DNA from: Planctomycetota bacterium
GTDB taxonomy: Bacteria; Planctomycetota; UBA8108
DNA: 9,130 bases
NCBI GenBank assembly: GCA_016928605.1
Contig: JAFGKN010000742.1
Location: 1 to 9,130, forward strand
Direction: 5' to 3'
Of the stretch, positions 1 through 8,800 are shown piece after piece. How positions within the stretch are numbered: position 1 is the first letter of the stretch; the number at the start of each line of letters is the position of its first letter. A model generated the notes under the pieces. That model had not been told where the DNA came from and did no database searches. It was given only the letters and a program-made list of their open reading frames with translations. A program made the position numbers and the translations under genes.

Positions 1-11
1 GGCCCTTTTCT

Positions 12-17
12 GGAGGA
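12..17 (+). promoter_or_regulatory. Shine-Dalgarno sequence of the secreted protease gene
   Basis: GGAGGA lies six bases before the ATG at 24. It is a near-consensus match to the anti-Shine-Dalgarno end of 16S rRNA at normal spacing. It supports ATG 24 as the start, as does the good signal peptide that begins there. No promoter can be judged because only 23 bases precede the gene. Confidence 0.75.
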
Positions 18-23
18 TCCATC

Positions 24-137
24 ATGGAGTCGAAGAGGGGTTTCCGGTCTGCTGGCTCGCTCGGCCGCGGCGCCAGCCGCTTCATCCGGTTTGTGCTGCT
101 CGCGCTCCTGCTCCTGGCGTCCATCCCGCTGGCGGCG
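24..137 (+). other. Sec signal peptide of the protease
   Basis: The first 38 residues have an n-region with five Arg and one Lys, then a hydrophobic core (FVLLALLLLASIPLA) and small residues at the probable cleavage site around residues 37-39. There is no lipobox Cys and no clear twin-arginine motif. Sec export with ordinary signal peptidase cleavage is the simplest reading. The following 55 residues are polar and low in complexity, consistent with a linker. Confidence 0.8.
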
Positions 138-2822
138 CAGTCCCGCTGGAAGCCGGCGACAGGGCAGGCGAACAAGGGGGACTGTGACGCCGCCTCGACG
201 AGCGCGGCCGGGCCGGACAAGGCGGCCGATGCCCTCGAGGCCAAGGGGCTGGTGGGAAGGGCGGCGGTTCTCGCTCACCCGAAGGCGCCGAAGGGAGACG
301 AGAAGACTCTCTGCGACGACTGCGTGGTCGGGACGATCGCCTGCGGCGAGACGGTCACGGGCACGCTTCAGGCCGGCGACTGCGACCTGGGCGACGGCAC
401 CTACGTGGATGTCTACCGCCTCGAGCTGGCGGAGGCGCAGCGGGTTGCGATCCATCTCACCTCGCCAGATTTCGACACGTTCCTGGTCGTGGAGGACACC
501 GTCTGCCTGCCCCCCGACGCCTGGGCAGTGAATGATGACTGTCCGGGAGGCGGCCTGAACTCCTGCGCGACGGTGGACCTCCCCGCCGGTACGTACTTCA
601 TCCTCGCGAACAGCTACTCGGCCGCCGCGACCGGGATGTACACCCTCCAGTTGAGCTGCGAAGAGGCCGTCTCCCTCTGCGAAGACTGCGTCGCCGGCGA
701 GATCGCCTGCGGCGAGACGATCACGGGCACGCTAGATGCCGGCGACTGCGACCTGGGCGACGGTTCCTACGTGGACGTCTATCGCCTCGAGCTCGCGGAC
801 GCGCGGCGGGTCTCCATCAACCTCTCCTCGGCGGCCTTCGATACGTACCTGATCGTCACGGATACGGTCTGCACGAGCGCCGTCGCGAGCAACGATGACT
901 GTCCGGGAGGGGGATTGAACTCCTGCCTTACCGTGAACCTCCCCGCCGGTACGTACTTCATCCTCGCGAACAGCTACTCGGGCGGCGAGACGGGGACGTA
1001 CACCGTGCAGGTGGGCTGCGGGGAGATCGTCTCTCTCTGTGACGACTGCGTGGCCGGGACGATCGCCTGCGGCCAGGCGGTCACCGGCGCCCTCGAGGCC
1101 GGCGACTGCGATCCGGGGGACGGCACCTACGTGGACGTCTACCGCTTCGATCAGACCGCGGACCAGCAGGTCTCGATCAGCCTCACGTCGGCGGACTTCG
1201 ACACGTACCTGATCGTCGAGGACGCGGCCTGTGCGACTACTGACGGCGTCGTCGCGTACAACGATGACTGCGGGGACTCGCTCGACTCCTGCCTCACCGT
1301 GAGCCTGCCGGCGGGCACGTGGTTCATCTTCGCCAACAGCTACGGGGATGGCGAGACGGGCGCCTACCAGCTCGAGCTGACCTGGTGCGGCTGCCGGCCG
1401 GAGCCGGCGGCTCCCGCGGCTCCCTCGCCGGTCCACGGGGCGAGCCGCGTTCCGCTCGACGCGGTCCTCGCCTGGAACGGAGCGGTTCCTCCCGCCGGCG
1501 GGGAGGCCGGCGCCCGGCCCAAGATCCTCTACGGAGCGGATGACCGGCTCGACGAGTACCAGATCGGCGATCCCGAGCTTCTCGAGGCCGGCGACTCGAC
1601 CTGCGCCCTGGTCTCGAGGTCCGCCCTCCAGGACAACGGCGATGGCACCTACTCGCTCCCGCCGCTCACCTTCGGGGCCGATTACCTGAACTGGGTCGGC
1701 CGGCCGCTCTGCGGCGACGAGCCGTTCCGCGACCAGCCCATCCCGGCGTTCTGCACCGGCTTCCTGGTGGCGCCCGACGTCGTCGCGACCGCCGGCCACT
1801 GCGTGGGCGCCGGCGACTGCGGCAGCGTCGCGTTCGTGTTCGGCTTCGTGATGGAAGATGCCGCCACCGCGGTCCTGCGGGTGGATGCGTCGCAGGTCTA
1901 CTTCTGCAGCGGCCTCATAGCCAGCGAGGTAGCCGCTGCCGACTGGGGGCTGATCGCACTCGACCGGCCGGTGCCCGATCACGCGCCCCTCAGGGTGCGC
2001 ACGAGCGGAATCATCGCCGACGGCCAGAACGTCACCGTGATCGGCCATCCCCTGGGCCTTCCCCGCAAGTACGCGGGCGGACCGAGCACGACCGTCCGGG
2101 AAAACGGCAACCCCTTCTACTTCCAGGCCAACCTCGACACCTACGGGGGCAACTCCGGCTCCGCCGTGCTCGACGCCGAGACTCTCCAGGTGGAGGGGAT
2201 CCTGGTGCGCGGCAATGTTCCGGACTTCGTCGAGGATGGAGGATGCGACCGCTCGAGAGTCTGCCCCGACGATGGATGTCCGACGTGGGAGGAGGCGACG
2301 CGGGCGACGGCCTTCAGCGGCATGCTCCCCTCGTACTCGGTCTACCTCGGCACGACGCCCGGCGGGCTGGCGCTCGCCGCCTCGGACCTCGTGGTCTCCT
2401 CGTACCGGCCGGAGTCCCTGCAGGCGGACACGCAGTACTACTGGAAGGTCGTCTGCTCGACCACCTGCGGCTCGGCCGAGGGGCCGGTCTGGACCTTCAG
2501 TACCGGCGAGAGCGCCGGAGGGGTCGTCCCCGGCGACTGCAACCACGACGGCGGCCTCAACATCTCGGATGCGGTCTGTGTTTTCAGGTACCTCTTCCTC
2601 GGAAGCGGGAATCCTCTGCCCTGCGGCGACGGGACCCGCGACGATCCGGCCAACCTGAGCCTGCTCGACTGGCAGCCCGACGGGCAGATCAACCTGTCCG
2701 ATGGCATCGGCCTCCTCCTGTATCTCTTCCAGGCGGGCGCGCCGCATTGCCTGGCCGCCGCGAGCGGCGAGACGCCGTGCTGCCTTCCGATCGCGGGCTG
2801 TCCGCCGACCTGCGGCGGTTGA
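24..2822 (+). CDS. Secreted trypsin/V8-like serine protease with three PPC-like domains, split FnIII-like domain and C-terminal dockerin-like module
   Basis: Predicted exported serine endopeptidase of 932 aa; the physiological substrate is unknown. Residues 1-38 form a signal peptide (Arg-rich n-region, Leu/Ala-rich core, likely cleavage near LAA). Residues 40-95 are a low-complexity linker or propeptide. Residues 96 to about 456 are three tandem PPC-like (bacterial pre-peptidase C-terminal) domains with eight conserved Cys each. A fibronectin-III-like domain starts at about 458, is interrupted near 489 by a protease domain (about 500-767), and resumes at about 768-828. The protease has TAGHC (His592), ADWGLIALD (Asp640) and GNSGSAV (Ser711), so the triad is complete. 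GNSGS and the YGADDR motif at its N-terminus favour the V8-like S1B group over classical GDSGG trypsins. Residues 836-914 are a dockerin-like pair of calcium loops. ATG 24 is chosen for its GGAGGA site and the signal peptide. The gene converges on the giant gene across a 41-base gap. Protease fold and secretion are strong calls; specificity is not predictable. Confidence 0.9.
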   Translation: MESKRGFRSAGSLGRGASRFIRFVLLALLLLASIPLAAQSRWKPATGQANKGDCDAASTSAAGPDKAADALEAKGLVGRAAVLAHPKAPKGDEKTLCDDCVVGTIACGETVTGTLQAGDCDLGDGTYVDVYRLELAEAQRVAIHLTSPDFDTFLVVEDTVCLPPDAWAVNDDCPGGGLNSCATVDLPAGTYFILANSYSAAATGMYTLQLSCEEAVSLCEDCVAGEIACGETITGTLDAGDCDLGDGSYVDVYRLELADARRVSINLSSAAFDTYLIVTDTVCTSAVASNDDCPGGGLNSCLTVNLPAGTYFILANSYSGGETGTYTVQVGCGEIVSLCDDCVAGTIACGQAVTGALEAGDCDPGDGTYVDVYRFDQTADQQVSISLTSADFDTYLIVEDAACATTDGVVAYNDDCGDSLDSCLTVSLPAGTWFIFANSYGDGETGAYQLELTWCGCRPEPAAPAAPSPVHGASRVPLDAVLAWNGAVPPAGGEAGARPKILYGADDRLDEYQIGDPELLEAGDSTCALVSRSALQDNGDGTYSLPPLTFGADYLNWVGRPLCGDEPFRDQPIPAFCTGFLVAPDVVATAGHCVGAGDCGSVAFVFGFVMEDAATAVLRVDASQVYFCSGLIASEVAAADWGLIALDRPVPDHAPLRVRTSGIIADGQNVTVIGHPLGLPRKYAGGPSTTVRENGNPFYFQANLDTYGGNSGSAVLDAETLQVEGILVRGNVPDFVEDGGCDRSRVCPDDGCPTWEEATRATAFSGMLPSYSVYLGTTPGGLALAASDLVVSSYRPESLQADTQYYWKVVCSTTCGSAEGPVWTFSTGESAGGVVPGDCNHDGGLNISDAVCVFRYLFLGSGNPLPCGDGTRDDPANLSLLDWQPDGQINLSDGIGLLLYLFQAGAPHCLAAASGETPCCLPIAGCPPTCGG
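309..1391 (+). repeat. Three tandem PPC-like repeat units (about 120 aa each) with eight conserved Cys
   Basis: Units begin with LCxDC at 309, 675 and 1035 (residues 96, 218 and 338) and run 122, 120 and about 119 aa. Each shows the order IACG, GDCD, DG(T/S)YVDVYR, FDT(F/Y)L, NDDC, SC, LPAGT(Y/W)FI, ANSY and a closing Cys. The YVDVYRLEL, FDTYL, LPAGTY and TGxYTL elements match the bacterial PPC beta-sandwich often attached to secreted peptidases. The eight Cys per unit are not typical of PPC domains and suggest disulfides. Units 1 and 2 are also close in DNA: 577-621 equals 937-981 exactly (45 bases), and 534-550 equals 894-910. Unit 3 is more diverged. This implies a fairly recent duplication or gene conversion between units 1 and 2. 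Confidence 0.85.
1521..2324 (+). other. Trypsin/V8-like serine protease domain
   Basis: About 268 residues between the two halves of a fibronectin-like domain. KILYGADDR at residue 500 resembles the start of mature V8-like (S1B) peptidases. CTGFLVAPDVVATAGHC carries His592 (codon at 1797), ADWGLIALD carries Asp640 (1941) and GGNSGSAV carries Ser711 (2154). Spacing between triad residues is normal for the family. Residues 725-730 read GILVRG where staphylococcal V8 has GIHWGG, so the His linked to Glu specificity is replaced by Leu727. A Cys-rich stretch (GGCDRSRVC, DDGC) follows near 2241-2280. Confidence 0.85.
2529..2768 (+). other. Dockerin-like calcium-binding module at the protease C-terminus
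   Basis: Two 12-residue EF-hand-type loops are seen: DCNHDGGLNISD (residues 838-849) and DWQPDGQINLSD (882-893). Acidic or amide residues sit at positions 1, 5, 9 and 12, with Gly at 6. Each loop is followed by a hydrophobic helix-like segment (VFRYLFLGS and LLLYLFQAG). This is the layout of type I dockerin, with the longer inter-loop spacing and YLFLGG flavour common in Planctomycetota. In that phylum such modules occur without known cohesin partners, so an anchoring or sorting role is inference. The protein ends about 20 residues later in a Cys/Pro-rich tail. Confidence 0.75.
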
Positions 2823-2863
2823 CAGCGAGAGCGGTCTTCAGCGCGCGGTGAAGGCGTGAACCG
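2823..2863. terminator. 41-base convergent intergenic gap with weak inverted repeat
   Basis: Between the two stop codons, GTCTTCA (2834-2840) can pair with TGAAGGC (2849-2855) around an 8-base GC-rich loop. This gives a seven-pair stem with one G-U pair. There is no T-run on either side, so it is a poor intrinsic terminator. A bidirectional terminator would be expected between convergent genes this close, and this is the only candidate seen. Low confidence. Confidence 0.2.
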
Positions 2864-5800
2864 TCACCTGCACTCCGGCTGCGTCACGCACGGGAGCCCG
2901 AGGTTCACCGGCTCCACTCCGCAGTCCGGGAAGGGAGCCGGCGGCGGCGAGCCTCCCAGGAAGAGGAAGCTGAGCAGATAGATGCCGTCGCTGATGTCCA
3001 CCCTCGCATCGGCGTTGACGTCGGCGGCGCTCATGCACTCCGGCGTCCGCCCGCCGAGGAAGAGGTAGTTGAAGATGAAGATGCCGTCGCTGATGTCCCT
3101 GGTGCCGCTGCCATCGCTGTCCCCGCGGCGGAAGAGGGCCGGAGCCGGGCCGGTGGAGCACGCCACGCGGTGCGAGCTCGAGGCGCCTAGCCGGCCGCGG
3201 ACCGCATAGTCGACGGACTTGCCCTCGAGCTCCTCGCGGTACTGGTCGACGTAGACCTTCGTTCCGCCGGGGAGGGCCGCTCGCATCTCGCCGCCACGGT
3301 AGACGAGGATCTCGTCGTAGATGATCGGGCTCTCCCAGGTGACCTGCATGCCGGCGCGCCCGCGGCCGCCCGGCAGAAGCACCTCCTCGCAGATGACGCT
3401 GGCGGGCGGAGGCGCGCCGAAGAAGCACTCCCACCAGTCGTTGGATGGATCGCGGTCCCCGTGGTTCGGATCGATCTCCACCCGCAGGCGGACCGGGTCG
3501 TGCGGCATCTCCAGCGGCAGCTCGATCTCAACGTTCTCGCCCGGCTGCATCTCAGGAAGGGCGTCTCTCGCCACCTCGCGCGCCAGGTGCTCGACGTCGT
3601 CGATGAAGACGATGCGGATGCCGACGAGGCTCGCCTCGGTGGTGGGGTGGATGGCGCTCCCGGCGAGGCCCTTGTTCTCGATCTTGATCCTCGCGGTCAC
3701 GGAGGAGCCCGGCGCGGCGAACTGATGCGAGAGATGGCAGTCGGCGATCGCCAGATCGGGCGCGAGCTCGAAGCTCGTGTGCTCGAAGAATGCATTATCG
3801 AGCGATCTTTTGAAGCCGCGCTCCTTGAACGCCTGGAGGGACGAAGACCCGCAGTTGAGGTGAATCGCGTGGACTGAGCCGCCGCCGGCCGAGAACGCCA
3901 TGTTGGTCTGGATCACGCCCTCGGGGAGCATGTTGACGGGCTCGGTCGGCTGAGTCATTCCCTGGCCGATCACGGAGAGCATCCAGCCCCCAGAGCTCTC
4001 CTTCGATCCGAGGTAGCCCGAGCGCATCCAGTGGATCACGGCCTCCGGCTCGCGCACCTTCCAGGGCCGGGGATCCTGCGCGAGCGGCGGCTGGGGCAAG
4101 TCGATCGCGGTCCACTCGCCGTACTGCATCAAGCGGCACGTCTGGTGGATCAGCTCGGGCGGGCCGAAGACTCCGCCCTCGAGGCGCGAGATGTAGACGA
4201 AGCGGCTGCCTCCGCCGATGCCGGAGTTGGAGGTCACCGCATCGGGCGCGACGGCGGTGAACGCGAGCAGTCCGTCGTGGCTCGCCTTCAGTGCGATCGA
4301 CGGCTGGAGCATTCCGGGCGTGTCGTCGGGATCCACGTCGCCGCTGAAGACGGGCTGCGGGGTCGACCAGGCGTCGGCCGCGCGGTTCCAGACCGCGTAG
4401 TAGAGGTTGCGGCCGAGGTTCGAGTCGATGAGGTTGATGTGCGCCGGATCGTGGACCCAGACGCAGTAGGCGATCTCGCCGTCGGGTGAGAGGGCGAGCG
4501 AGGGCTCGATGTTGATGCAGGGACCCGGCGGAGAGATCCGCCTCTTGGCATCGATCGGCCCCTCGTGCGTGGCCCGCCGCGCGTAGATCGCCGTCTGCTC
4601 CATCTGCGGCCGGATGTTTGGCACCTCGACATCGCACCAGAAGCCCCGGGCGATGCTGCCGGTGGTCGTTCCCGGCACGCACTCTCCCGGCTCCACATCG
4701 GCCATGTTCCTGCGGACCGTCGTCGTGCCGTCGGGGATCAGCATCGCGGGCGTTTCGTAGCGGACCCAGGCCACCAGGGCGTCGCCGTGAGCCAGCGAGC
4801 CGGCGATCGACGATCGGCCGTCCGCCGTGTAGTCCTCGTCGCCGGGCTCGTCGGAGACGGCGAACTGGGGATACGTCATACCCCCCATCTGCCAGGTCTG
4901 AATCGAGTCCTTGTAGACCGGCGAGATGATGATGTCGGCCCGGCGGGAGACCTCGTTGCGCAGCGAGAGGTCGTTTTCGAGGAGGATCCGCCGCGCCCCG
5001 GTGTCCTCCGGCAGGTTGAGGTCGATCGTGCTGGCCAGGCGCGTCCAGGAGACCAGAGCGATCTCGGCCTGGGCGGCGCCCGCGATGAAGCTGGCGTCCG
5101 CATCGCGGTACAGCAATCTGCCGCCCGAGCCGGGAATCCCTCCGGAGTTCATGTCTCCGATGAAGATGTACCCCTCGTTGTCTCCCGTGGAGTACGTCCC
5201 GATGGTCGTTCCATCGGGGTGCGTCGAGAGCGCCGGAGCGCTGATGACCTGCAGGATGTGGGTGGCCGGAATCGGATCGTCCTTGGAGCTGTCGAGGCCT
5301 TCCCCTTCCCCCTTCGCCCCGCAGGGACGGTTCTCCGGGCAGACGAGCTGGACTCCCTCGGGGTTGTCGCAGGTGTAGAGCCTCGGGCATCTCCCCGTCT
5401 CGGGGATCAGCGGAAGCCCTTCGAAGATCGGGACCTCCCAGCCGACGCAGATCTCCACGAGCAGAAGGTCGACACACCCCTTGAAGAACATGTAGAGGTT
5501 GAGCACGGCCCCGATGTAGAAGTTCGCGAAGAGGTCCGCGTCATAGGTCGCCACGTCGGTGTCGAACTCGAAGACCGCCTCGGGGATGAGGCCGATCGAG
5601 ATGTTGATGATGCCGCCGAGGATGTCGGCGCGGACCTCGCACGGGATCTGGATCGCCACGTTCGAGAGGAGCTGGAAGTGGGACTCCACCCGCGCGCCGC
5701 TCTCGACGAAGGGCCGCACGAAGACGGAGATGTAGGACTGGACGCAGTACTCGAGGCCCAGGCCGATCGAGGCCCAGATCGTCACCGGAACGGGGCCGAT

Positions 5801-8800
5801 GGTGCCCGTGTAGATGACGGCGTTCAGGATCTGCTCCCTGAACGAGCCGGAGACGATGACGTCGTGCGAGCACCACTTGTAGATGTAGTCGGTCAGGCCG
5901 CCGCCGCCGCCCTCGCCCTTGCCTCCCTCGAAGGAGCCCTGGAGGTTCAGGGGAGCGGAGTTGACCTGGTTCGACATCACCTCGCCCGATGAAGTCCCCG
6001 TGCCGGTTTCGGGAAGCCACTGGCCGCCGGTCATCTGGAAGCGGGAGGTGAAGCCGGCACCGACGTCGTTCGACTTGGAGGGGACCTCGGCGAGGCCCAT
6101 CATGTCGAACGATTCGGACTGGGGGGCGGGGAAGCCGGTCTCCGTCTCCTCGGCCGACTTGGCGACGAAGTGGTAGGAGGCGTCTTCCTCGTTGAAGTTC
6201 CCCGACCAGAAGCTCGTGTCGAGCACCCTGGGCGAGTTGATGAAGTTCATCGGCTGCTCATGCACATCCGCCCACTGGTCGGAGCCGCTCCTGGCCTTCG
6301 CCTGGAGGTACACGTGAACCCAGTCGAAGGTCGACGGGATCCTGGGAATCGTCGCCAGGTCATCGACCACGACCTCGTAGTACTTCGGTCCGCTCGACGT
6401 GTTCGGGCTGAGGTCGATCACCCGCGGGATGTAGAGCTCGTGACGGTTGGCCGGCTGGATGCCCTGGTCATCCTCCTGCGGCGTGTTCCACGCGAGGCGG
6501 AGCAGGATGTCGCTCGCCGCCGGATCGCACTCGTCGGTGAAGGGGGCATCGCAGTTCATGGGGCAGCAGGGCGGCTGGACGCAGGAGTCCGCCCCGCATC
6601 CCGGCACCACGAGCACCCGGATCTCGAGCGGGCGCTGGCCCTCGAACCGGCCCGGGCCGGCGGGCCGCGCGGAGCCGGCGAGCCCCAGCACGGCGTAGAT
6701 GCCGGCGGGGTCCGGCGTCGGGAAGACGAAGTCGTAGGGCCTCGTCGGGCAGTCGAGGCCGGAGGGCACGACCACCACCTCGAAAGAGCGCTTCTTGGAG
6801 AACCCGCAGGCCTTGTCGCTCACGGTCAGGTCGATCCGGTAGGTCCCGTAGGGGACGAAGTGGTCGAGGCGGTTCGATGATGTCTCCTTCGAGATCGCGG
6901 GTGTGTACTCCCTGAACTTCCACTGGTAGCGGACGCCGGGATGCTGCCTGTAGGCGTCCGGATAGACCATGGGGGGCGGATCGCCGTCCGGGTCCGCGGC
7001 GGGATCGACATACGCGCCCATATCGCTCTCTTCGATCACGTAGCAGCTGTCGTCGAAGTCGGTCCAGAATCCGTGCGCGGTGAACGTCACCATGTTGTGC
7101 AGCGGCATGATGTCCTTCAGCGCCGTCGGCATGAGGTAGGCCCGGGCGGTGATGCGGTCGACGACCGGCAGCGTCCGCAGGCCCTGCATGTCCGTCACCT
7201 TGACGAGCGGATAAGGAGGGCAGGGCACGCCGGGGATGAGGATCTCGAACTGGCGGAGGTCGTCGGCGAACAGGTAGTAGGGCAGCCTGGGATCGCCGCC
7301 CACGACGAAGACATCGAGGAGGTACTCGCCGGCCGGGAACGCCTCCAGCTCCTCCGGAGGAGGGCAGACGACGATGGTGTCGTCGCCGGGGGACGAAGGC
7401 GTGCGCATGACGATCGTCTCGTTCCACTTCTTTCCCGTCAGGAGCATGACCTCGAACTGGACGGGGAAATCGCCGCCGCCGCCATCTGCCTTCTCGCAGG
7501 GTGGAGGATTGGAGATCAGGATGTCGGGGAAGAGGAACTCCGCCCGCACGTCCAGCGGCTGAGCGGGATCCGCGGCGTGCACCAGCGTGATTCGCCCCCG
7601 CAGCTCGAGATCCGGGGCGGTCGCGATCTTCTCGTAGTAGCCGGCGATCTCCAGCTTGGTCGTCGGCTGCTGGAGCACGAAGCCCGTCGAGACCTTCGAG
7701 CGGTACTGGACCGGCGGGGGGATGCTGTTGCGGAAGACGTAGCTCTGGATGTGCCCGACGGTCCCCTCCTCCTGTACCTCCAGGTTCTGGGCGGGGATGT
7801 CGTAGATGGAGATGAGATCGTCCTTTCTGTGCGGGGAGGCGCTTCCGGACCTCTTGCCCTCGAGCTGCACCCACACGTCGAGCTCGACGGGGATGATATT
7901 CACGTGCGGCGGACCGCCGTAGAGCGTGAACTCGACCGGGCCGGACTGCGAGCCATCGCCATAGAGGGGCGGCGGCCGCTCGCAGTTGTAGATCCTCGCC
8001 ATCGCGCCGGCGGGCGGCGAGACGATCGCCTCCACCTCGCCACGGAACTCCAGGCCCATCTGATCGACGCCGATGGCGCTCACCTCGAGGAAGGTCGCAT
8101 CGCCGGGAAGCTGCGCCACGAGATTCCCCTCCGGATCCTCGACGACGATGCGCGTGTAGGGGACGGGGTTGAACCACTCGAAGCGCGCAGTTCCCTCCGC
8201 CAGGCTCGTGTCGAACTCGCGGGGCGCGGGCAGCACCTCCTCGCGGGCGAGCACCTCGACCGCGCGTTGGAGGCGCGCCGCCACGCGCTCGAGCGCGGAA
8301 TCGATGATGATCGCGTCGTAGATGCCGGGCTCCATGCTCTGCGTCCGGCCGGTGATGCGGTCCTCGCCCTGCCACCTCACTTCGCCCAGAGGGTAGTGGC
8401 CGATGTACGGCCGGTGGTTCGCGGTCAAGTTCTCGCCCGTGAAGGCGATCCACTCCCCTCCCATCGACTCCACCCGGGAGGGATCGACTGCCGTGATGCG
8501 CACCTCGGGGACCGGCTCCTCGTAGGTCACGCCGCCGGGGAGGACGGCCGCGGAGACCGCGTCGTCGGCGGTGACGTCCTTCGGCCCTGCGGTGTGGGAG
8601 GGCGCTGTGCCCCGGATGAGCGTGCTGGAGACCACGGTCTGGCCGGCGAGATCCTTCCCTCCGAAGCGGATCACCACATCGCTGCGGAAGTTGTTCCCGG
8701 TGACCTCGACGGCGGTGGTGCCTTCGGTCGAGACCACCGACGGATCGACGCCGCGCAGCGCGACGGGCACCCGCGCCTCGACCGCGCGTGAGAGGCTCGC

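Noticed and set aside
413..1336. Three similar short antisense frames starting MKYVPAG or MAKMNHVPAG (413-601, 779-961, 1151-1336)
   Set aside because: They resemble each other only because they are complements of the same conserved strands in the three PPC-like repeats.
732..2747. Long open frame (671 aa) antisense to the protease gene
   Set aside because: It is Arg/Gly/Ala-rich with no domain, signal or ribosome site, and lies wholly opposite a gene with an intact triad and signal peptide. It is a GC-bias shadow.
2243..2851. 202-aa + strand frame overlapping the protease 3' end and crossing the intergenic gap
   Set aside because: Arg-rich low-complexity product with no ribosome site, overlapping the dockerin-like coding region in another frame.
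5369..5872. Transmembrane helices in the hydrophobic block
   Set aside because: Charged and polar residues interrupt nearly every stretch and both flanks are extracellular-type modules. Amphipathic strands fit better.
4565..5992. 475-aa open frame on the + strand
   Set aside because: Shadow of the propeller-like and hydrophobic regions on the other strand, with no start signal or recognisable domain.
6468..8453. 661-aa open frame on the - strand out of frame with the giant gene, and a similar one at 3795-5477
   Set aside because: Extremely Arg/Gly/Pro-rich and domain-free, and they overlap the real frame on the same strand. They arise from high GC.
6941..8791. 616-aa open frame on the + strand opposite the giant gene
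   Set aside because: Composition is Arg/Asp/Val/Gly-rich shadow sequence without motifs, and the opposite strand encodes clear PKD, fibronectin-like and TIG modules.
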